Below are positions 57,974 to 64,000 of a stretch of DNA of 64,000 bases, piece after piece. The DNA lies in contig NZ_AZFT01000053.1 of assembly GCF_001434405.1 (NCBI RefSeq), positions 62,001 to 126,000 of the forward strand, in the 5' to 3' direction. Each line of letters opens with the position of its first letter. Position 1 is the stretch's first letter. The notes under the pieces are model-generated. The model had not been told where the DNA came from. It was given only the letters and a program-made list of their open reading frames with translations, and ran no database searches. Source of the DNA: Ligilactobacillus apodemi DSM 16634 = JCM 16172 (GTDB lineage: Bacteria; Bacillota; Bacilli; Lactobacillales; Lactobacillaceae). A program made the translations under genes and the position numbers.

Positions 57974-58696
57974 TTGCAAAAAAGGAGCCTACTAATTGGT
58001 TTAAATCTAATTTTACTGGCGATCCAGTATATTATTTTTATTGATGACTGGAGGCAAGCAACTTTAAAAACAGCTATGATGATTTTGGCTGGGGTGATCG
58101 GGGGGATAGATGTTATTTGGCTGGTAAGATATATCAATCACTTATTTAAAACAAACTACTACTTGTTAAAATTAAAAGAATATCAAGAGCTTTTCCGCAT
58201 GATTTCACTAGTATCTAGTAGTTTGATCAATGCGGGCTATGTGGGCTTTGAATTGTGGTTAGGGATAAAGTCACAAAGCATCTGGTTTATTTTATTAGCC
58301 AGCTACTACTTGGCATTATTTCTTAGCCGGTTTTACCTTACCTTTTTGCTGTTCTTTATTGGTTTGATTTTTGTGACCTTGTACAGTAAAAAGATCCAAA
58401 CCTTAACCGAAGTTGAAACGATCACGATCGCCGCGTTTACCTTTTATAATGTGATCGTGGCACTAAAAAATTTCATTACGAATCGTAAAAGCCAAGCTTA
58501 TCTTCTAAAGGCTGATACGTATTTATCTTTCAGTGTCTCACTGATTTCGCTATATTCTCTGCAAACGACAATGCTGCTAACTTTTTGGAAATCACAAGCC
58601 TTTTATGATCAAATGACGATCTATACTGGCATTGGTATTTTGAGTTTGCTTATTATGACTAATTTTTCTTTGGTACGCAGTAGTTATCGTCTGTAA
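57974..58696 (+). CDS. Seven-pass membrane protein of unknown function
   Basis: This 240-residue protein has about seven hydrophobic segments, starting with LIGLNLILLAIQYIIFI. A short polar loop (NHLFKTNYYLLKLKEYQELF) lies between segments 2 and 3, and a late loop has ITNRKSQAYLL. There is no transporter or enzyme motif I can recognise. TTG 57974 follows GGGGGGG. The upstream stretch (57931-57957) can form a TTGTTAC/GTAACAA hairpin. A shared terminator follows. Confidence 0.6.
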   Translation: MQKRSLLIGLNLILLAIQYIIFIDDWRQATLKTAMMILAGVIGGIDVIWLVRYINHLFKTNYYLLKLKEYQELFRMISLVSSSLINAGYVGFELWLGIKSQSIWFILLASYYLALFLSRFYLTFLLFFIGLIFVTLYSKKIQTLTEVETITIAAFTFYNVIVALKNFITNRKSQAYLLKADTYLSFSVSLISLYSLQTTMLLTFWKSQAFYDQMTIYTGIGILSLLIMTNFSLVRSSYRL

Positions 58697-58707
58697 TGTT
58701 TGTGGGA

Positions 58708-58741
58708 AAACAAAAAATCCGCTATTTGGCGGATTTTTAAT
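58708..58741. terminator. Bidirectional terminator
   Basis: The perfect stem AAAATCCGC / GCGGATTTT with loop TATTTG has A and T flanks. It ends the 7-pass membrane gene and the HxlR gene. Confidence 0.9.
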
Positions 58742-59119
58742 TTACATTTTTTCAAAACCAGTTAAATTGTGGTCAAGGATTTTAGTTGGTTTTCCTTGCT
58801 TGTTTTGTTTAGCAACTTGTTTTTCGCCCCATTTAGACATCAGTAATAAAATCTCACGTAAACTTTTTCCATGTGCAGTCAACGAATATTCTACTTGAGG
58901 TGGCGTTTGGGGATAAACTTTGCGACAAATAATGTCGTTTTCGACTAATTCTTTAAGTTGTTTGGTTAAAATTCGCTGGCTTATTCCTGGTAATTGGCGT
59001 TTTAATTCACCTGTACGCATTGGTTTAGTCCCCAAATTACATAGAATAGCAGTTTTCCATTTACCAGAAATACTCTTTAAGGTGACATCAACTGCTAAGT
59101 GATAAATTTTTTCAGCCAT
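58742..59119 (-). CDS. HxlR-family transcriptional regulator
   Basis: This 125-residue winged-helix regulator has the family signature SGKWKTAILCNLGTKPMRTG, RQLPGISQRILTKQLKEL and VYPQTPPQVEYSLTAHGKSL. A cysteine in AILCNLG could be a redox-sensing site, since several HxlR/HypR proteins sense quinones or disulfides through such a residue. It is divergent from an MFS exporter gene and probably controls it. Minus-strand ribosome site is AAAGGAATT. Confidence 0.92.
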   Translation of the reverse strand: MAEKIYHLAVDVTLKSISGKWKTAILCNLGTKPMRTGELKRQLPGISQRILTKQLKELVENDIICRKVYPQTPPQVEYSLTAHGKSLREILLLMSKWGEKQVAKQNKQGKPTKILDHNLTGFEKM

Positions 59120-59140
59120 TGGTTAGTAGAATTCCTTTCA

Positions 59141-59190
59141 GTGCAAAAATGTTACTTAAATGTATGTAGAGTACAAAAATGTGCCTACTT
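59141..59190. promoter_or_regulatory. Direct repeat, candidate HxlR operator
   Basis: GTGCAAAAATGTTACTT (from 59141) and GTACAAAAATGTGCCTACTT (from 59171) start 30 bases apart, three helical turns, in the intergenic region between hxlR-type and MFS genes. This spacing suggests two dimers on one face of the DNA. Confidence 0.55.
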
Positions 59191-59250
59191 ACTTTTAGTT
59201 ATTGTATCATATATACTCATTTCTGTAATTTTACAGAAGTGAGGTTAAGT

Positions 59251-60432
59251 ATGATGAGATCATCAAAAGTTAAGTTAGCATTGTTCGCTTTAGCGACGAC
59301 TTTTTTTGCGGTCGGAGTAACAGAATTTATTAGTGTAGGAGTTTTGCCTGCCATAGCACAGGAGTTCCAGATCTCAACCAGTACAGCAGGGTTGATCACA
59401 ACGATGTATGCCCTAGGAGTAGCACTAGGGGCGCCGGTTCTAACGCTTGTGACGAGTGGCTTTGAACAGAAAAAAGTCATTTTAGGAGCATTACTAGCGT
59501 TTGTCTTGGGTCATGTCTTGATCAGTTTTGCACCTATTTTTTCATTAGTATTGGCCGGGCGCTTTATTGCTGGGGCAGCTCATGGCTTATTGTTTGCTTT
59601 GAGTGCGCTTATTGCTGCTAGTCTTGTAGGAAAAGCGAAACAAGCTTGGGCGATTGCGCTGATTTTTTCGGGCTTTACGGTAGCAACAGCTTTTGGAGCA
59701 CCTTTAGGGACGCTACTCAGTGATTTTATGAGTTGGCGTATTTCCTTTTTTATCATTGCAATCTTAGGGACAGTCGCTTTGTTCTTAAATGCTGTGGTTT
59801 TACCATCAAATAGCAATAACTCTAAGATAAAAATAACAGAGCAATTAAGTATTTTTACCAAACCCCATATTTTATTAGTATTGTTAGTAACGATTCTAGG
59901 TTATGGTGGTACATTTGCGACTTTTACTTATTTGTCACCTATTTTAGCGCAAACGACCCATGTACCAACGCAATATATCAGTCTCGTTTTAGTTATTTAT
60001 GGCATTGCGATCGCTATTGGTAATAGTTTAGGGGGAAAATTAGGGGATGTAGCGCCGTTGAAGGTCCTACTAACAATTTTTAGCTTACAAGCCTTGGCAC
60101 TCTTTAGTTTTTATTTCACTGCTAAAAGCTTGTGGTTAGCGTTACTAAACATTGTTATTTTAGGTTTATTAGCCTTCATGAGTGTGCCGATCTTACAATC
60201 ATATATCCTGATTTTGGCACAAACATATGCTCCAAAAGCAACTGCGATCGCATCAGCCCTAAATATTTCAGCTTTTAGCTTGGGGATCGTTTTAGGATCT
60301 TATGTGGGTGGATTAGTGATCACTTATGTTGGCTTGCTCCAAACAGCGCTAGCCGCAAGTGGATTAGTAATAATTGCCATTCTTTTAATGTCAGTCGTAT
60401 TTCAACAAGAAAAAAAGCGTACCCAAAGATGA
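59251..60432 (+). CDS. MFS transporter, DHA1-type exporter
   Basis: This 393-residue protein has twelve hydrophobic segments. The first half shows GVTEFISVGVLPAIAQEFQ and GRFIAGAAHGLLFALSALIA with motif-C-like SGFTVATAFGAPLGTLL, as in AraJ/YdhP-type drug or sugar exporters. It is divergent from an HxlR regulator, which suggests induction by an electrophile or drug. ATG 59251 (or 59254) follows GTGAGGTTAA; a longer in-frame reading from 59179 would run through the promoter and operator. Confidence 0.88.
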   Translation: MMRSSKVKLALFALATTFFAVGVTEFISVGVLPAIAQEFQISTSTAGLITTMYALGVALGAPVLTLVTSGFEQKKVILGALLAFVLGHVLISFAPIFSLVLAGRFIAGAAHGLLFALSALIAASLVGKAKQAWAIALIFSGFTVATAFGAPLGTLLSDFMSWRISFFIIAILGTVALFLNAVVLPSNSNNSKIKITEQLSIFTKPHILLVLLVTILGYGGTFATFTYLSPILAQTTHVPTQYISLVLVIYGIAIAIGNSLGGKLGDVAPLKVLLTIFSLQALALFSFYFTAKSLWLALLNIVILGLLAFMSVPILQSYILILAQTYAPKATAIASALNISAFSLGIVLGSYVGGLVITYVGLLQTALAASGLVIIAILLMSVVFQQEKKRTQR

Positions 60433-60514
60433 TTATGATACAATAGCCTTACTTTAATAAGTCCGATAATATTGGTTAAACATAGGGCTAAAAAATAATT
60501 AGGGGAATGGGATC

Positions 60515-61297
60515 ATGGAGCAAGCAACACGAAGAAGGTATCTGATTCAAAGTTTATTAAATGAGAATCCGCGGACTGCTAAATTTGCGATACCAGAATC
60601 AAAACAAGCACAAGAAAAAATGTTACGAGCTTTAGTTAATACTCGGTTGGCGCGTCCGATAACACCTGAATTTGAAAAAATCCAAGATGAGTATTTGACC
60701 GAGTTATTAGCGCAAAAAAAGGTCACCAAACTAACAGAGTTAACGCCAATTGCTAAGCAAATATACTTATGGCAAGGTGATATTACCACTTTAGCAGTAG
60801 AGGCGATCGTGAACGCTGCTAATCAAATGATGTTAGGTTGTTATCGGCCTAATTGTAATTGTATCGATAATGCGATCCACACTTTTGCTGGGATCCAACT
60901 TAGAAATGAGTGTTATGCGGTCATGAAAAATGTTGGTCGTTTCGTTAAGGTTGGACAGGTGCTACCGACTAAAGCCTACAACTTACCTAGTAACTATGTT
61001 TTACACGTGGCGGGGCCGTATGTAAAAAATGGTGAGCTGACGCCTGAACACGAGCAACTTTTAAAGGCAGCCTATCAAAATTGTTTGAAATTAGCTGCCG
61101 ATAATGATTTGAAGAGTTTGGCCTTTTGTTGTATTTCAACCGGAGAATTTCATTTCCCTAATGAACGTGCGGCTCAGATTGCAGTTGAAACTGTCACAGA
61201 TTTTTTGGCACAAACAGATAGTGAGCTTCAAATTGTCTTCAATGTGTTTAAAGATGAAGATCAACAGATTTACCATGACTTATTAACAGCCCAATAA
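60515..61297 (+). CDS. Zn-macrodomain protein (ADP-ribose hydrolase type), copy 1
   Basis: This 260-residue protein has an N-terminal helical region (residues 1-85) and a macrodomain from IYLWQGDITTLAVEAIVNAA. The zinc-macro signature MLGCYRPNCNCIDNAIHTFAG follows. In the class the pattern is GCF-x-P-x-H-x-C, as in the second copy at 63.4 kb; here the middle ligand His is Cys. The phosphate loop LAFCCISTGEFHFPNERAA is intact. Zn-macrodomains remove ADP-ribose from proteins. ATG 60515 follows AGGGGAATGGG. Confidence 0.9.
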   Translation: MEQATRRRYLIQSLLNENPRTAKFAIPESKQAQEKMLRALVNTRLARPITPEFEKIQDEYLTELLAQKKVTKLTELTPIAKQIYLWQGDITTLAVEAIVNAANQMMLGCYRPNCNCIDNAIHTFAGIQLRNECYAVMKNVGRFVKVGQVLPTKAYNLPSNYVLHVAGPYVKNGELTPEHEQLLKAAYQNCLKLAADNDLKSLAFCCISTGEFHFPNERAAQIAVETVTDFLAQTDSELQIVFNVFKDEDQQIYHDLLTAQ

Positions 61298-61354
61298 TTA
61301 TGAAAGTAATGGGAGATTTTTTAGTTCACTAGATTGACTAATTTAAAAATATAA

Positions 61355-61384
61355 GTTACACTCGATGTAACAGTTAAAGTTACA
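61355..61384 (+). promoter_or_regulatory. Rrf2 operator before the PNPOx-rrf2 genes
   Basis: Two overlapping palindromes are present: GTTACA-CTCGA-TGTAAC (61355-61371) and TGTAAC-AGTTAAA-GTTACA (61366-61384). The second has the same TGTAAC-N7-GTTACA form as the sites at 62.4-62.5 kb. Confidence 0.7.
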
Positions 61385-61401
61385 ATTCAGAGGTGAATTA
61401 A

Positions 61402-61847
61402 ATGTTAGCCAAGGATTATTTACAATTTTTGAAAGATAAGATCCATTCAACTGTATTAGCTACGGTCGATGAAATGGTGATCCGGAAACACGGATCGTTG
61501 ATATGATGTTACTTGAAGGGACGACACTTTATTTCATGACTTCGAGTCGCAAGCGACTTTATCGGAGTTTAATGAAGCATCCTAAAGTTTCGATCACAGG
61601 TGTTACTACAGGTGAAAATTCTTTACAAAAACAATCAGTGACGCTTAATAGTTCAGCCATCTGTATTGGACAAGAAAAACTGGCTGAGATTTTACAAGAA
61701 AATCCATATATGAACGAAATCGTAAAATCCCAGTATCCTAGTGAAAATGAACAAAAGACACTTCAAGTATTTAAATTAGAACATGGCAGTGGACAAGTCT
61801 TTGACCTTTCGACGACCCCTGCAAGTTCTCGTTCATTTTCCTGGTGA
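61402..61847 (+). pseudogene. Pyridoxamine 5'-phosphate oxidase-like protein, frameshifted
   Basis: ATG 61402 (after AGAGGTGAA) reads MLAKDYLQFLKDKIHSTVLA then shifts near 61470: one missing A in GATGAAATGG hides the expected DENGDPETRIVDMMLLEG. The other frame continues GTTLYFMTSSRKRLYRSLMK to 61847. The far end may hold a second shift, since an alternative frame gives VLVHFPGDINSHR ending near 61868. This is a small flavin-binding split-barrel protein preceding the Rrf2 gene, probably once its co-regulated partner. Confidence 0.78.
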
Positions 61848-61878
61848 TATCAATTCACATAGATAGAAGGGAAAGAGT

Positions 61879-62307
61879 ATGCAACTATCGAGTCGTTTTT
61901 CAATCAGTTTACACATGTTAGTCGCAATGGAAGTTTTTAAAGATGAAAAAGTAACTAGTAGTTGCTTAGCTAATAGTATCGGAGTAAACCCGGTAGTTAT
62001 TCGGCGAATTTTATCGCAACTAAAAGAAGCTGGAATCGTTGAAGTTAAACGTGGTAGTGGTGGTGCTAAGATCGTTAAGCCTTTGACAGAAGTCAATTTG
62101 TTAGATGTTTATCGTGCAGTCGAGGTTAGTCCTAACGCATTGTTGTTTAACTTCCATGATAATCCTAATCCAGATTGCCCAGTAGGTAAAAATATTCACA
62201 GTATTTTAGATCACCGCTTAGTTGAAGCACAAAATGCTTTGGAAAGCCAGCTAAAAGATCAAACTTTAGCTGATGTGATGACCGAAGCATATGAAAAAAT
62301 CAATTAA
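61879..62307 (+). CDS. Rrf2-family transcriptional regulator
   Basis: This 142-residue winged-helix regulator starts MQLSSRFSISLHMLVAMEVF. The recognition region is GVNPVVIRRILSQLKEAGIV, and the wing KRGSGGAKIVKPLTEVNLLD precedes the dimer helix. Only two cysteines (SSCLAN, PDCPVG) are present, not the three-cysteine Fe-S set of IscR/NsrR, so it may belong to the YwnA/SaiR-like thiol-sensing type (inference). TGTAAC-N7-GTTACA sites before its operon and before the SnoaL-macro operon are its likely operators. Confidence 0.9.
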   Translation: MQLSSRFSISLHMLVAMEVFKDEKVTSSCLANSIGVNPVVIRRILSQLKEAGIVEVKRGSGGAKIVKPLTEVNLLDVYRAVEVSPNALLFNFHDNPNPDCPVGKNIHSILDHRLVEAQNALESQLKDQTLADVMTEAYEKIN

Positions 62308-62319
62308 AAATAGATCATA

Positions 62320-62366
62320 ATAAGATCCCCTAAGTTAGAAAAATAGACTTAGGGGATCTTATTTTA
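62320..62366 (+). terminator. Terminator after rrf2
   Basis: The long perfect stem AAGATCCCCTAAGT / ACTTAGGGGATCTT is followed by a T-rich tail. Confidence 0.92.
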
Positions 62367-62441
62367 TAAAAAAATTTCAGAAATAAATCCCTATATATAG
62401 GCGTTTATAGAGCTTTTTACCAAAAAAATTAAAAAAAGTTA

Positions 62442-62464
62442 GTTGTAACTATTTGAATTACAAC
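62442..62464 (+). promoter_or_regulatory. Rrf2-type operator, distal site of the SnoaL operon
   Basis: GTTGTAAC-TATTTGA-ATTACAAC contains TGTAAC-N7-ATTACA, one base off the perfect palindrome. It lies just before a likely TATACT -10 element at 62475-62480. Confidence 0.68.
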
Positions 62465-62492
62465 AGATCTGTTATATACTAAATTTATCGGA

Positions 62493-62511
62493 TGTAACGA
62501 CTATAGTTACA
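62493..62511 (+). promoter_or_regulatory. Rrf2-type operator, proximal site of the SnoaL operon
   Basis: The perfect palindrome TGTAAC-GACTATA-GTTACA has GA/TC extensions on both sides (62492-62512). It lies downstream of the -10 element, where bound repressor would block transcription. Confidence 0.78.
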
Positions 62512-62547
62512 TCCAAACGAATTTGAAGTAATAAGGAGAATTTAATC

Positions 62548-63327
62548 ATGTCAACAAATATTCAAAACGCAAAAAATCTTGTATCAACTCTTGCATCTGG
62601 TGATGCTGCATTAGCTACTTCATTACTTGAAGAAAACTACATCCAACATAATCAAGCTCAAGAAACTGGTCGCGACGCTTTTGTAGCTTTGGTAAACAAA
62701 CTTGCACAAGCGCCTGAAAAAACAACAGTTAAGACGATTCGAGCTTTTGAAGATGGTGACAAGGTATTTCTTCACAATGTTTATAACTTAGCTGGTGAAG
62801 GTGAAAAAGTAGCCTTTGACATCTTCTGCTTTAATGAAAACGGCTTGATCGCAGAACACTGGGATAACATTCAAGAAATGACACCACCAAACCCAAGTGG
62901 TCGGACATTGGTCGATGGTGTGGCAACAGTAGTGGAAGATGCCGATACTGAAACTTCTCGTGAAATCGCCACAAATTTTATCTATGATGTATTACATGGT
63001 CAAGCATCAGATAAGATGAACAGTTACTTTGACGGTGTGACTGAAGAAAAGTATCTCCAACATAACCCTGGTGTGGCTGATGGTCTTTTAGGTCTCTTAG
63101 ATGCCTTAGCTGAAATGGAAAAACAAGGTATGAGCATGGTTTATTACAAGACTTATCAAATTTTAGCTCAAAATGACTTTGTACTTTCAGTTAGTGAAGG
63201 TGAATTTGCTGGGCAACATGTTGCCTTTTATGATCTTTTCCGGATCGAAAATGGTTTTATCGCAGAACACTGGGATGTGATCGAACCGATTTCTGCCGAA
63301 AAAGCTAACGATAATGGTAAATTTTAA
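62548..63327 (+). CDS. Double SnoaL-like (NTF2-fold) protein
   Basis: This 259-residue protein is made of two SnoaL-like domains (about residues 1-112 and 125-250). Each has an N-terminal helix pair, a YIQHN or YLQHN motif, and the closing GLIAEHWDNIQEM or GFIAEHWDVIEPI. Single-domain relatives often act as isomerases, cyclases or unknown stress proteins. Two Rrf2-type operators flank its promoter, and a Zn-macrodomain gene follows 28 bases on. ATG 62548 follows AAGGAGAAT. Confidence 0.88.
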   Translation: MSTNIQNAKNLVSTLASGDAALATSLLEENYIQHNQAQETGRDAFVALVNKLAQAPEKTTVKTIRAFEDGDKVFLHNVYNLAGEGEKVAFDIFCFNENGLIAEHWDNIQEMTPPNPSGRTLVDGVATVVEDADTETSREIATNFIYDVLHGQASDKMNSYFDGVTEEKYLQHNPGVADGLLGLLDALAEMEKQGMSMVYYKTYQILAQNDFVLSVSEGEFAGQHVAFYDLFRIENGFIAEHWDVIEPISAEKANDNGKF

Positions 63328-63355
63328 TCAATAAAATAAGAAACTGGTGATATAA

Positions 63356-64000
63356 ATGACACAAGAAGAGCGGAGATTATATTTGATCAAGGCTCTGTTA
63401 GCCGAAGATGCTCGACTTAGCGGAGTCACGATCCCAACTGATGAAGAAGGGCAAAAAACATTATTACGTGCATTGATGAATATTCGTGAACCAAAAGAAA
63501 TTTCAGATGATTTTTTGATGGTTCAAGATGCGTATTTAAAAGCCGAATTAGCAGGTAAAAAAGTAACTAAATTATCCGATTTGACTCCGATAAAAGGTGA
63601 GCAGATCTATCTTTGGCAAGGTGACATTACAACACTAGAAGTAGACGCGATCGTTAATGCTGCAAACAGTCAAATGCTAGGCTGTTTTGCACCTAACCAT
63701 AAATGTATCGATAATGCGATCCATACTTTTGCCGGGATGCAACTGCGCAGTGAATGCTTTGACTTGATGCAAGCCCAAGGACATCTTGAATCAACGGGGC
63801 AAGCAAAGATCACGGCGGCTTACAATCTTCCTAGTAAATACGTCATCCACACGGTCGGGCCGATCGTTAGTGGTGAATTGACCGAAGAACATAAAGCGCT
63901 CCTAGCTTCATCATATCTTTCATGTTTGGAATTAGCAGAGAAAAAGAATTTAGCTAGCATCGCCTTTTGTTGTATCTCAACGGGAGAGTTCCATTTTCCA
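63356..64000 (+). CDS. Zn-macrodomain protein, copy 2 (right end cut off)
   Basis: The gene runs off the window: 215 residues are visible. It is paralogous to the protein at 60515, with the same N-terminal region (TQEERRLYLIKALLAEDARL), IYLWQGDITTLEVDAIVNAA, the zinc signature MLGCFAPNHKCIDNAIHTFAG with the usual His, and the phosphate loop IAFCCISTGEFHFP at the edge. It lies 28 bases after the SnoaL-like gene, probably in the same Rrf2-controlled operon. In some bacteria such macrodomains work with a SirTM ADP-ribosyltransferase; none is visible here. Confidence 0.9.
   Translation, partial: MTQEERRLYLIKALLAEDARLSGVTIPTDEEGQKTLLRALMNIREPKEISDDFLMVQDAYLKAELAGKKVTKLSDLTPIKGEQIYLWQGDITTLEVDAIVNAANSQMLGCFAPNHKCIDNAIHTFAGMQLRSECFDLMQAQGHLESTGQAKITAAYNLPSKYVIHTVGPIVSGELTEEHKALLASSYLSCLELAEKKNLASIAFCCISTGEFHFP

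Noticed and set aside
24005-62300. All frameshifts as plain sequencing errors
   Set aside because: Lesions are absent from the first 24 kb and from long accessory genes, and several are stop codons or deletions of tens of bases rather than single homopolymer slips. Read data would still be needed to prove each one.

Overview
The window looks like a chromosomal segment of a low-to-moderate GC member of the Lactobacillaceae. The evidence is the divergent malolactic locus (LysR regulator, malolactic enzyme, malate permease), the order pcrA-ligA-camS-gatCAB-dagK, an ECF S component, lantibiotic-type ABC and two-component genes, and a Firmicute type VII secretion (T7SSb) locus. A Ligilactobacillus-like host is possible, but I cannot settle the genus by eye.

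Bases 1-24 kb are compact housekeeping DNA with intact genes: the tail of an ABC permease, a LysR-DUF1810 pair, malolactic enzyme and permease, a pantothenate-type ECF S component, a GH73 glucosaminidase, a guanine-riboswitch-controlled xpt-pbuX operon, a PurK-like ATP-grasp protein, pcrA-ligA-camS-gatCAB-dagK, a four-gene redox/aldehyde operon behind a MerR-type promoter, and rarA with a clear LexA box.

From 24 kb rightward the sequence is an accessory zone in which intact and broken genes alternate. Broken or truncated items are pirin, an Mrr-type nuclease, a Sel1-repeat gene, a GNAT tail, lantibiotic-type permeases, an Rgg regulator, a Phd antitoxin without its toxin, an AAA ATPase plus RloB-like pair, and a PNPOx-like gene. 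Intact genes include the RlmD-type methyltransferase, a lantibiotic-type ABC ATPase with response regulator and histidine kinase, msrB, a ClbS-like and a DinB-like protein, a P-type cation ATPase, Nudix/TetR, HxlR/MFS, macrodomain proteins and an Rrf2/SnoaL cluster.

The most striking part is 44.5-55.3 kb, a gutted T7SSb locus. esxA is intact, but esaA runs out of frame into the second half of essC. This means essA, esaB, essB and the front of essC have been deleted. Downstream remain DUF4176, DUF5082 (YwqH-like) and DUF5344 (YwqI-like) genes, a frameshifted LXG toxin with a hydrophobic centre, and a five-copy tandem array of five-pass membrane proteins, probably immunity proteins, of which only the first two are intact. 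A BI-1-like membrane protein ends the array. Two near-identical regulator modules (DERQE-motif membrane protein plus 63-residue XRE repressor, same promoter spacing and a related 20-bp palindrome) sit on either side, at 40-41 kb and 55-56 kb.

At the right end an Rrf2 regulator appears to control a small regulon through a repeated TGTAAC-N7-GTTACA operator, found before the PNPOx-rrf2 genes and before a SnoaL-like plus Zn-macrodomain operon. Lesions are confined to accessory genes while 24 kb of core genes are clean, which favours real decay over sequencing error.
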